Origin: Streptomyces bikiniensis
GTDB taxonomy: Bacteria; Actinomycetota; Actinomycetes; Streptomycetales; Streptomycetaceae
Direction of reading: 5' to 3'
Length of the DNA: 51,097 bases
Assembly: GCA_000716465.1 (NCBI GenBank)
Contig: JNWL01000042.1
Location: 1-51,097 of the forward strand
A program made the translations under genes and the position numbers. Numbering within the stretch: the first letter of the stretch is position 1; the number at the start of each line of letters is the position of its first letter. The notes beneath the pieces are model-generated. The model made no database searches. It saw nothing but the letters and a program-made list of their open reading frames with translations, and had not been told where the DNA came from. This document shows, in pieces, positions 16,003 to 23,872 of the stretch.

Positions 16003-17306
16003 GGCGCTTCCTCACGGTGATCGACGTGTGATGTCTCGTCCAGGACCTCCGGATCGGGAGTGGCTGGTTCGAGCGTTCCCGTGGCGGCCGCCACGGCGGC
16101 GAGCGCCGTGGCACCGGCAGCGGCGAGAAAGCCCCAGATATGCCCGTCGGGGCGGTCGGCCAGGGCGCCCGTGACGGCCGAACCGAGGGCTGCCATCGCC
16201 AGGTTGACGGTGGTGAGCCAGGTGTATGCCTCGTTGAGCATGGGCTCGGGAACGGCCTGGGAGACGAGTTCCGCCTCCACGGTCAGCGCGGGGGCTATGA
16301 CGGCGCCGGAGACGAACAGGAGCGCCCCCAGCGCGTAGGAGTTGGGCATCAGGGCCCATGCCGCGTACCCCACCGCCAGGACCGCGAGCAGGGCCAGGAA
16401 CCGTCGGCCGAGGGAGCCCCGGAACGTGCGGCTGCCGTACCACAGCCCCGCGGCCGCGCTGCCGATGCTCCACACGGCGATGAGGACGCCCGTCACCCCG
16501 TCGGCGGAGGTTCCGTCGTGGGCCTTCGTGTAGGCGGCGATGGCGACGGGAGCCCCGCCGAAGGAGAAGGCGATGCCCGCCGCGCAGAGGAGTACCGTCC
16601 GCAGCGCCGGTACCCGCAGCGGGCCGATGCCCCGGGTGGGCGGTGCGTCGTAGTGCAGTCCCCGCATGGCGCGTCCCCTGGCCACCACGAGGGTGCCCAG
16701 CCCGGTGCACAGGGAGGCGAAGACCAGGGCCGCGGCCGGACCTGCCGTGGAGGAGCCCATGCTCAACGCGTCGCCAAGGGGCGTGCCGAGCAGGACGAAG
16801 GCGGAGAAGATCAGCGGACCGACGACGAAGACCAGCTCGAAGAGGGTGGATTCCGCGGCCATGGCGACCTGTCGCATCCCGGACCGGCCGCTGCCGGCGT
16901 TGGTCAGCGTAGTCCAGGCGGCCCGCAGGGCGGGGCTGATCGCGGGGAAGGCGGCGCCGGACAGAGCCCCCAGCGCGCACAGCAGGATCAGCGGCATACC
17001 GGCCAGGACCGCGGCCAGCAGGAGCAGTTGGAGGACCGCGTAGGCCGTGGCGTACAGCGGGAGCACGCGGCCGGGTCCGTACCGGTCGGCGAGGCGGCCG
17101 GCCACCGGGGCGGTGGCGGCGGTGGCCAGGGAGACGCAGGCGACCACCAGGCCGGCCTCGCCGAACCCTCCCCTGGCCGCCTCCACGAGCAGCAGCCACG
17201 CCAGTACGGTGACGCCCTGCCCGAGGCGCGCGACCACTCCCCCGACCAGCAGGAGGGGGGCGCCGGGGACCTTCCACAGGTGGGTGTACTGCGCCAGGCC
17301 GCTCAT
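15987..17306 (-). CDS. MFS transporter, candidate exporter of the operon product
   Basis: The 439-residue major facilitator protein has about 12 hydrophobic helices. The loop 2-3 motif is visible as GRLADRYGPGRVLPLY, and the halves are joined by a basic loop (ARGRAMRGLHYDAPPTRG). The ATG overlaps the stop of the upstream ATP-grasp gene as ATGA. Known metallophore clusters pair a biosynthetic set with an MFS exporter (CntE for staphylopine), so export of the finished compound is the likely job. The family alone does not prove direction or substrate. Confidence 0.85.
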   Translation of the reverse strand: MSGLAQYTHLWKVPGAPLLLVGGVVARLGQGVTVLAWLLLVEAARGGFGEAGLVVACVSLATAATAPVAGRLADRYGPGRVLPLYATAYAVLQLLLLAAVLAGMPLILLCALGALSGAAFPAISPALRAAWTTLTNAGSGRSGMRQVAMAAESTLFELVFVVGPLIFSAFVLLGTPLGDALSMGSSTAGPAAALVFASLCTGLGTLVVARGRAMRGLHYDAPPTRGIGPLRVPALRTVLLCAAGIAFSFGGAPVAIAAYTKAHDGTSADGVTGVLIAVWSIGSAAAGLWYGSRTFRGSLGRRFLALLAVLAVGYAAWALMPNSYALGALLFVSGAVIAPALTVEAELVSQAVPEPMLNEAYTWLTTVNLAMAALGSAVTGALADRPDGHIWGFLAAAGATALAAVAAATGTLEPATPDPEVLDETSHVDHREEAPWNTG

Positions 17307-18541
17307 CGGGCACCTCCTTGGCTGCGTCCGCTCACGCGGAACGCGCGGGCGGTTTCGGTGATGGCACGCCTGACCTCGGCGCTCGTGCGTCCACGGAACC
17401 GGAACCGGCCGCCCACGTGCTCGTAGTACGCGTCCGCGTCGGGCAGCACGTCGCCGACGTCCAGGAGGTCCTCCGCGTACGGGCCGGGCGTGCGGCCGGT
17501 CATGGGTGTGATGGCGGTGATGACGCAGGGCCTGGCCGCGGGCGCGGGTACCAGGAGGAAACCGCCCCGTTCCCGTTCGGCGGGCGGCGCATAAGGCGGT
17601 GGCGGCTCGCCCAGGGCGATGCGGAAGGCGGCCTCCATCAGGTCGTAGCCGTGTACGTCGCGCCAGACGATCGGGATCTCGGCGCCTCCGACCCGCGCGC
17701 CGACCTCCAGGAAGACGCACTCGGGTGCCGCCGTTCCCCGCTCCTTCACGAAGAGTTCCAGGTGGAAGGGGACGGGGTCGCGGGTCAGTGCCCGCAGGAC
17801 CCGGGTGGCGAAGCAGGCCGTGGCGTCGGCGATATGGGGCTGGTCCTCCTCCACCGAGCCCACGGGATTGCCCGCGCGGAAGCCGAGGCAGTCGTTGAGG
17901 TAGCGCGAGCTCTTCCAGCAGAGCAGGTCGCGGCCGTCGAAGACGCCGTCGACGTGGTACATGGCGTCGGGGATGTGGGCCTGTACGAGGAACCGGGCGC
18001 CTTCGGGGAAGGAGAGCCGGTCCAGGTCCTCGGCCGAGCGCAGCAGTGTGACGCCCTCGCTGCTGCTGCCACTGGTCGGTTTGACGATCAGAGGCAGGCC
18101 GTGGTCGCGCGCGAAGGCGCGCACCGCTTCGGCGTCCGGAGCAGGGGCCGTCGCCGGTACGGCGAGGCCGGCCCGGGCGACGGCGTCCACCATCAGGGAC
18201 TTGTCCCGGAAGAGGGCGACCTGGTCCGGGCGGCGGGCGCGGCAGTCCCACTCCTCGGCGAGATGGGAGGCGACGAGCAGGTCGTCCTCCTTCAGCGCGA
18301 TGACGGATCGCGGCGGGCCGTGCCGCTGGGCGAGGCCGTCGACCTCTTTGCGCACCCGGGCGAGATCGTCCGTGGCGGGGACGACGACGACCTCCGCGGC
18401 CGACTCCGGCACGGCCTCGGCGCCGACGTCCGTGGTGACGTAGGTGACGGCGTGGGTCCCGTGGTCGACGTACCGCTCGTACGCGGCGTAGGCGGCGCGC
18501 CAGCGGTGCAGGACGACGATGTGGGGTCGGACGTCCCTCAC
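17303..18541 (-). CDS. ATP-grasp amino-acid ligase (second of two)
   Basis: The 412-residue ATP-grasp protein has central-domain lysines in LPLIVKPTSGSSSEGV and a glycine-rich loop, then LEVGARVGGAEIP, in which the Glu and Arg match the metal/ATP site of L-amino-acid ligases of the BacD/carnosine-synthase type. These enzymes form amides through an acyl-phosphate. Its GTG overlaps the upstream ligase stop (GTGA) and its stop overlaps the MFS start (ATGA). Two different ligases suggest two amide bonds in the product; the substrates are unknown. Confidence 0.85.
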   Translation of the reverse strand: MRDVRPHIVVLHRWRAAYAAYERYVDHGTHAVTYVTTDVGAEAVPESAAEVVVVPATDDLARVRKEVDGLAQRHGPPRSVIALKEDDLLVASHLAEEWDCRARRPDQVALFRDKSLMVDAVARAGLAVPATAPAPDAEAVRAFARDHGLPLIVKPTSGSSSEGVTLLRSAEDLDRLSFPEGARFLVQAHIPDAMYHVDGVFDGRDLLCWKSSRYLNDCLGFRAGNPVGSVEEDQPHIADATACFATRVLRALTRDPVPFHLELFVKERGTAAPECVFLEVGARVGGAEIPIVWRDVHGYDLMEAAFRIALGEPPPPYAPPAERERGGFLLVPAPAARPCVITAITPMTGRTPGPYAEDLLDVGDVLPDADAYYEHVGGRFRFRGRTSAEVRRAITETARAFRVSGRSQGGAR

Positions 18542-19803
18542 GCCGGCTCCTCGTCCTCGCGGAGCACGTAGAAGCCTGCTCCGTCCAGGTAGTGGATGGT
18601 GTTGAGGTCCCGGTGCAGGACGTGTTCGGAGGAGTGGGCGAGGCCGACCATCATGGGCTCGGTGGTGTCGTCGACCGTCAGCGGCAGCCGGCCGCCCTCG
18701 GGCACGGCGATGTGCAGGTTGTGGAAGCTGTCCAGCGCCTCGACCTGGGGCAGCAGCGGGTAGGAGGCGAGCGTGCCCGACACCGGGGAGGTGAGGTAGG
18801 CCATGGCCACGTGCTGCTTCGTCGACTGGGCGGCCGAGAGCGTGGCCAGGAAACTGTCCGGGCGCAGGTACGCGTCGACGGTCCGCTCGATCTGGGACTC
18901 GCCGGCGGCGAGCCGGGCGAAGTAGGCGGCGTCCGCGCCGCACAGCCGGATCCCGGCTTCGACCAGTCGGGGACCGGCGTCGGTGAGCATGATCTCCAGG
19001 TGGGCGGGCCCGTACCGGACCTCCAGCGCGTCGAGCACGTCGAGGGCGTAGGCGGACAGGCGGGCGCGCTCGGGACTGCCGAGCGGTACGGAGACGGCGG
19101 CACTGATCCGGTCGCTGACGCCGTTCGCGGAGATCTTCATGTACCGCCAGACGTCCGTGACCCGGTGGCGGCCCTGGCAGCTGACGGTGTTGACGACGTA
19201 CTCGGTGCCGTCGAGATGCTCCTGGACGACAACGCCCTCGTTGCGGACGGCGAAGATGTTCCGCGCGGACATGATTTTGTCGTAGGCGGCGGCTGTCTCG
19301 TCCGGGCTCTCGCTGAAGGTGACGTGGTCGTTGCCCGCACTGCGTACCGGCTTGACCACCGCCCGGCCGCCCAGCTCCCGGTGCCAGGCGGCGGCGTCCT
19401 CGGCGGAGGCCGGCAGGTGCTGGCGGGTGCCGGGCAGACCGGCTGCCTTGATCATCTCGGTCTGGGTGTACTTGTGACGGCGGGCGGCGCTCATGCGGGT
19501 GCCGTTGGTGGCCAGGCCGAGGGCCTGGCTGAGCCGGTCGGCGAGTTCGACCCCGAGTTCACCCCCGGTCAGTACGGCGACGGGGTCGTGGGCGGCGACG
19601 GCTTCGAGGGTGGTCTCGAAGTCGCCTTCGTGAATGATGTCGGCGCTGAACTCGTCGGTGCGGAAGGGACGGTAGACCGGCGGTATCTGCGGTGTGCTCT
19701 GGACGCGGACCACCGGGTGGCCCTCCTCCTGGAAGGCGCGGGCCAGCCGCATGGTCGGCGCGTACACGTCGACCATGACGACGGGCGCGTTGTTCTCGTG
19801 CAT
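18538..19803 (-). CDS. ATP-grasp amino-acid ligase (first of two)
   Basis: The 421-residue ATP-grasp protein has an N-terminal preATP-grasp domain (VVMVDVYAPTMRLARAF), ATP-binding RAVVKPVRSAGNDHV, VVQEHLDGTEYVVNTVS and a C-terminal metal site LVEAGIRLCGA. It resembles carboxylate-amine ligases making peptide-like bonds without an NRPS. The ATG at 19803 follows a GAGAGAG Shine-Dalgarno site and lies 7 bp after the class V PLP enzyme stop. Sequence differs clearly from the second ligase, so they probably act on different substrates. Confidence 0.85.
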   Translation of the reverse strand: MHENNAPVVMVDVYAPTMRLARAFQEEGHPVVRVQSTPQIPPVYRPFRTDEFSADIIHEGDFETTLEAVAAHDPVAVLTGGELGVELADRLSQALGLATNGTRMSAARRHKYTQTEMIKAAGLPGTRQHLPASAEDAAAWHRELGGRAVVKPVRSAGNDHVTFSESPDETAAAYDKIMSARNIFAVRNEGVVVQEHLDGTEYVVNTVSCQGRHRVTDVWRYMKISANGVSDRISAAVSVPLGSPERARLSAYALDVLDALEVRYGPAHLEIMLTDAGPRLVEAGIRLCGADAAYFARLAAGESQIERTVDAYLRPDSFLATLSAAQSTKQHVAMAYLTSPVSGTLASYPLLPQVEALDSFHNLHIAVPEGGRLPLTVDDTTEPMMVGLAHSSEHVLHRDLNTIHYLDGAGFYVLREDEEPA

Positions 19804-19810
19804 GGCTCTC

Positions 19811-21037
19811 TCAGCTTTCTCGGTCGAGGCCGGCCAGGACTTCGAGGAGGTGGTCGATGTCGTCGGCGGTGTTGTAGAGGTGCAGGCTGACGCGGACGGA
19901 GGAGTCGCTCTCACCGGCGCTGCCCTGGCAGTGGCTGTCGGCGCGCACCATGAGGCCGTGGCTGGCGAGGATGAAGCCGAGGTCGTTCGAGCCGATGTCC
20001 CGGTGCCGGAAGGTCACGATGCCCTGGCGGCGCTGCACCGTGGACTCGGCGGTGAGGCTCATCTGACAGCCCAGTACCTCGTAGGAGGGGAGCCGGGTCA
20101 GGCCGTCGGTGAGACGGACGCCGAGGCCGACGGTCCAGCGTTCGATGGCGTCGAGGCCGGCCTCCTCCAGCCAGTCCAGCGCGGCGTGCAGACTGACGAT
20201 GCCGGTGGTGTTGGGGCTTCCGCTCCACCCGCCGGGTTCGAAGGCCGGCCCGCGTGCGCCGCGCGCCCACACGGCGCCGATGCCGGGCAGGGCCATGGCC
20301 TTGTGGCCGGAGAAGACCGCGAAGTCGACGTCGAGGGTGCTCAGGTCGACGTCCTTGTGGCCGATGCTCTGAGCGGCGTCCAGGCAGATGACGGGCTCGG
20401 GGCCGACGGTCTCGCGGATGCGGTGCACGTTCATGTCGGCGCCGTAGACGTGGTGGACGTGGGTGGCGGCCACGAAGCGGGTGCGTTCGTTCACCAGGGC
20501 CGCGAGGGCCTGCTGGTCGTAGTCGTGGGAGTCGCTCTCGTACGGCATCTCCCGGACGGTGATCCTCGTGCCGCGTTCGGCGAGGAGCCTCGCGGCCTCC
20601 AGCCAGGGCTGCGCGTTGGCCTGGTGGTCGGCGAAGGGGACGATGATCTCGTCACCGTCGCGCAGGTGGGTGACGAGCCAGTCCCGGGCGACGGTCCGCA
20701 GACCCTCCGTAGTACCGCTGGTGAAGTGGACGCGGGAGGAGGCGGGGTCGGGGTCGTGCAGGAAGGTCCGCACGCGGTCGGCGGCCTGCTCGATGAGGGC
20801 GGTGGTGCGGTTGGCCCAGGGGTAGGTACCGCGGCCGGCGTTGGCGTTGGAGGTGGTCAGGTAGTGCGCGACGGCGTCGAGGACGGCCTGGGGCTTCTGT
20901 GAGGTGGCGCAGCTGTCCAGGTACCGCACGTCGGGGTGGCCGGTGATGATCGGGAACTGGGCGCGCAGCGCCCGCTGCCACGCGTCGAGGCCGGCCGACT
21001 GGTGCGCGGAGGTGACGGAGGTGAGAGAGGTGGTCAT
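19811..21037 (-). CDS. class V PLP enzyme, SufS/cysteine-desulfurase-like
   Basis: The 408-residue fold-type I PLP enzyme has the Schiff-base lysine in FSGHKAM (K246), the pyridine-N aspartate in CLDAAQS (D220), the cofactor-binding TSGTTEG and, notably, Cys370 in VRADSHCQG at the position of the catalytic persulfide Cys of SufS (RTGHHC). That fits sulfur mobilisation from cysteine, though epimerase or lyase chemistry is known in the same family. TGACATG joins it to the upstream gene; a GTG at 21046 is an alternative start. The co-encoded rhodanese domain is a natural sulfur acceptor. Confidence 0.8.
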   Translation of the reverse strand: MTTSLTSVTSAHQSAGLDAWQRALRAQFPIITGHPDVRYLDSCATSQKPQAVLDAVAHYLTTSNANAGRGTYPWANRTTALIEQAADRVRTFLHDPDPASSRVHFTSGTTEGLRTVARDWLVTHLRDGDEIIVPFADHQANAQPWLEAARLLAERGTRITVREMPYESDSHDYDQQALAALVNERTRFVAATHVHHVYGADMNVHRIRETVGPEPVICLDAAQSIGHKDVDLSTLDVDFAVFSGHKAMALPGIGAVWARGARGPAFEPGGWSGSPNTTGIVSLHAALDWLEEAGLDAIERWTVGLGVRLTDGLTRLPSYEVLGCQMSLTAESTVQRRQGIVTFRHRDIGSNDLGFILASHGLMVRADSHCQGSAGESDSSVRVSLHLYNTADDIDHLLEVLAGLDRES

Positions 21038-21038
21038 G

Positions 21039-22355
21039 TCAGTCACGCACCAGGGGAGCGCCGGCGTCCCGCCACGCGACGACGCCGCCGGTGAGGCTGC
21101 GGACGTCGCCGTGTCCCATCCGGGTGAGCAGGGCGGCGTACTTCGCCGACTGTTCGCCGACCGGGCAGGCCAGCAGGACGGGCTGGTTGCGCCCGAACGG
21201 CATGCCGCCGTGGAGGAGTTCGGCGAACACCTCGTCGACGATGTTCACGGAACCGGGGATGTGCAGGGCGTCGAAGGCGAAGGAGCCGCGCAGGTCGACG
21301 ACGAGGGGCCGGGTCTCCTCGATCCACCGCTGGGCCGCCGGGGTGTCGATGGACACGGCCGCCGCGAGGTCGGTGTCGGTCAGGGAGGCCAGGGAGTTCG
21401 GCCGGGCGGGCCTGCGCAGCAGTTCCGGGCGCCGCTTGTGGACGTAGCTCATGTAGCTCTCGACGCGGTCGCAGACGATGAACACGGCCGTCCTCCGGTC
21501 GGTCAGCTGCGCGTCGACGGCCCGCAGGTGCCGGACGGCGCCGAAGTAGGCGGCGCCGCCGGTCGGGCCGGCGAGCATCCCGCAGCGGCGTACCAGGGTG
21601 AGCATGCCGTCGATGGCCTCGTCGGCGGAGACGGACTCGATGGTGTCGTAGGTGCCGGGGTCGAAGAGACCGACCTCGTGGACCTCGTCGATGTTCCGGA
21701 TTCCGGGGATGAAGTCCGACTTGTGCGCCACCAGACCGACCACCGAGGTGTCCGGGTCGTGGGCGCGCAGGGCGCGGGCGCAGCCCGTGGAGGAGCCCGC
21801 GGTGCCGACGGCGGCGATGAAGTAGTCGGGCGCATGGCCCCCCAGGTCCTTGATGATCTCGGGACCCGTGGAGTTGCGGTGCGCCTCGATGTTGCGCTCG
21901 TTGTAGTACTGGTCGGTGTGTACGTAGGAGGCGGTGTCCGCCGACAGCAGCTGGTGGATCTTGGTGAGGGGGTCCTCGGTGTTCGTGGGGTCGAGACACT
22001 CGGCCTGTCCGGGGAGCTCCTCGATCTCCGCGCCCAGGAGCAGGAGCAGGTCCTTGATCTCGGGCACCTTCATGCGGTTGGTGACGCTCTTGAACGGCAG
22101 GCCGTGCATGGCGGCCAGGACGGCGAGGGCCTTGGCCGTGTTGCCGCTGGACAGTTCCACGACCGTACGGTCGGCGCCGCCCCGCTCCAGGTGGGGCTGG
22201 AGCATGTTCCAGGCCGCGCGGTCCTTGACGGAGCCGAAGGGGTTGAGCATCTCCAGCTTGGCGTAAAGGTCGATGTTGTCGAGGCCGTGTATCTCGGGCG
22301 CTATGCGCACCAGCGGGGTGTCACCGATGACCTCGGTGATGGAGTCGTACTTCAA
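21039..22355 (-). CDS. cysteine-synthase-like PLP enzyme fused to a rhodanese domain
   Basis: The 438-residue two-domain protein begins with a fold-type II PLP domain (about 1-300) like cysteine synthase/SbnA: Schiff-base Lys44 in FGSVKDR, SSGNTAKAL (69-77) and phosphate-binding GTAGSSTG (184-191). A rhodanese domain follows (about 335-438), with active-site Cys397 in LACPVGEQS. The first domain should replace the beta-substituent of a serine derivative with S or N; the second carries persulfide sulfur. The start is TTG, supported by GGAGGA 6 nt upstream, and overlaps the decarboxylase stop as TTGA. The fusion argues for a sulfur-containing product. Confidence 0.82.
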   Translation of the reverse strand: MKYDSITEVIGDTPLVRIAPEIHGLDNIDLYAKLEMLNPFGSVKDRAAWNMLQPHLERGGADRTVVELSSGNTAKALAVLAAMHGLPFKSVTNRMKVPEIKDLLLLLGAEIEELPGQAECLDPTNTEDPLTKIHQLLSADTASYVHTDQYYNERNIEAHRNSTGPEIIKDLGGHAPDYFIAAVGTAGSSTGCARALRAHDPDTSVVGLVAHKSDFIPGIRNIDEVHEVGLFDPGTYDTIESVSADEAIDGMLTLVRRCGMLAGPTGGAAYFGAVRHLRAVDAQLTDRRTAVFIVCDRVESYMSYVHKRRPELLRRPARPNSLASLTDTDLAAAVSIDTPAAQRWIEETRPLVVDLRGSFAFDALHIPGSVNIVDEVFAELLHGGMPFGRNQPVLLACPVGEQSAKYAALLTRMGHGDVRSLTGGVVAWRDAGAPLVRD

Positions 22356-23815
22356 CGGGATTCCTCCGTGCGGGAGATGGGCCAGTAGTTCTCGTCCAGG
22401 CACCAGTCCCAGGTGCCGGCGGTCCGGTAGGCGGCGACCTTGCGGGCGATGGGCTGGTGCAGGGCGTGGTCGGCGCTGAAGTCCATGAAGTAGCCCGCGG
22501 TGTTGGCGAAGGCGAGGAGGTCGCCGACCTCGGGCCGGTGGGGCAGGAAGACCATGCGGCGGGTGATGAAGTCCGCTTCCAGGCAGAGGTTGCCGATCAG
22601 GTACGCCCCGGTCGGGTTCGTCCCGGCAGTGCTCGGGGCGCCCGGCCGGCGGACGAGGACGGGGTCCATCAGGACGCCGTGCTCCTCCAGGCTGACGTCG
22701 GAGGCGTTCATCTCCAGGCGTACGACACACTCCCCCTCCGGGGTGTCCCGCACCTCCAGGACCCTCGCCAGGACGGCACCGCACTGGTCGACCAGCGCGC
22801 GGCCCGGCTCGACGTGCAGGTCGTGCAGGTTCTCCAGCAGCAGGGTGGCCAGCGGCCGGCCGAGCGAGGCCGAGGACTGGCTGAGCAGCTCGTCGAGGTA
22901 GCGGGGGCCGGACACGGGCCGGTGGGCGGGGTAGAGGCCGAGCGCCCCGCGCAGGGTGCCCGCCTCGCTGCGCAGTCCGTAGCCGTGGCCCTGCCAGGTC
23001 AGCGGGGGCCGCTTGCCCAGGACGGCGTTGGTGAGTTCGGAGGTGTACGCCTCCCACTGGGCGCCGTCGGCGAGGTAGTCCACGCCGAAGCCGCCGCCGA
23101 TGTCCACCGCGCGGGGGCGGAAGCCCCGGGCGGCGCATTCGCGCATGACCCGGACGCAGCCTTCGAGGGCGGTGGCCTTCTCGGCGAGGCCGATGGTGTC
23201 GAGGTGGTAGGCGACGCCGGTCAGCTCGGTGCTGTCGCGGTGCTTCTCCAGTGCGTCGAGGAACATACCGATCCGGCCGACCGGAGTGCCGAAGCGGCTG
23301 CGCTTGGTGAGGACGGTGGTGCCGCTGCTCTCGAAGTCGGACAGCCGGATCAGCACGCGCGCCTTGGGGAGGCGGTGGCGCGTCACCAGGTCGGCGAGGA
23401 GGTGCAGTTCGTCGACGGAGTCCAGGTTGACGCTCACCCCGGTGCGGGCGGCCAGCCACAGCAGTTCGGGGTTCTTGGGGCCGGTCGCCATGATCCGGTC
23501 GGGGGAGAATCCGCTGCCCAGCGCGTGCTGGAGTTCGCCCAGGGAGGCGATGTCGATGTGCGCGGGTGTGTCGGCCAGCCGGCGGACCAGCGCGCTGGAG
23601 CGGTTGGCCTTGTGGGCGTAGTAGACGGTGCCGCTCAGGCGGTGGCGGTCGTGGACGGCGCGGAACCGTTCCACGTTCTCGGCGATCTGGTCGGGCAGCA
23701 CGATGTTCAGCGGTGAGCCGAGCGCGTGCGTGAGCCGGTGCAGGAAGTCCGGGTCGTCCAGCAGGGACGCCAGCCGGTCTTCCAGTCTGGGGGTGAGGTA
23801 CAGCGGTGTGGTCAT
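22352..23815 (-). CDS. PLP-dependent amino-acid decarboxylase (DapDC/ODC, fold type III)
   Basis: The 487-residue decarboxylase is of the LysA/ornithine-decarboxylase group, which also holds SbnH of staphyloferrin B synthesis. Lys69 in YYAHKANRSS is the PLP Schiff base; GGGFGVDY binds the phosphate and EPGRALVDQ is the conserved C-terminal block. It is too divergent to assign as lysA and sits inside a dedicated operon, so it probably decarboxylates a pathway intermediate. The start ATG is 57 bp after the transporter ATPase. Fragments of a paralogue are at 45340-45895. Confidence 0.85.
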   Translation of the reverse strand: MTTPLYLTPRLEDRLASLLDDPDFLHRLTHALGSPLNIVLPDQIAENVERFRAVHDRHRLSGTVYYAHKANRSSALVRRLADTPAHIDIASLGELQHALGSGFSPDRIMATGPKNPELLWLAARTGVSVNLDSVDELHLLADLVTRHRLPKARVLIRLSDFESSGTTVLTKRSRFGTPVGRIGMFLDALEKHRDSTELTGVAYHLDTIGLAEKATALEGCVRVMRECAARGFRPRAVDIGGGFGVDYLADGAQWEAYTSELTNAVLGKRPPLTWQGHGYGLRSEAGTLRGALGLYPAHRPVSGPRYLDELLSQSSASLGRPLATLLLENLHDLHVEPGRALVDQCGAVLARVLEVRDTPEGECVVRLEMNASDVSLEEHGVLMDPVLVRRPGAPSTAGTNPTGAYLIGNLCLEADFITRRMVFLPHRPEVGDLLAFANTAGYFMDFSADHALHQPIARKVAAYRTAGTWDWCLDENYWPISRTEESR

Positions 23816-23872
23816 ACGGGCAGCCTCTTGCGGGGTGTCGTCGTCAACGGACGTGCTTCGCGTAGGGAGTGG

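Noticed and set aside
22352..23815. Housekeeping diaminopimelate decarboxylase lysA
   Set aside because: It is embedded in a dedicated operon, is divergent and has a decayed paralogue with the same neighbours.
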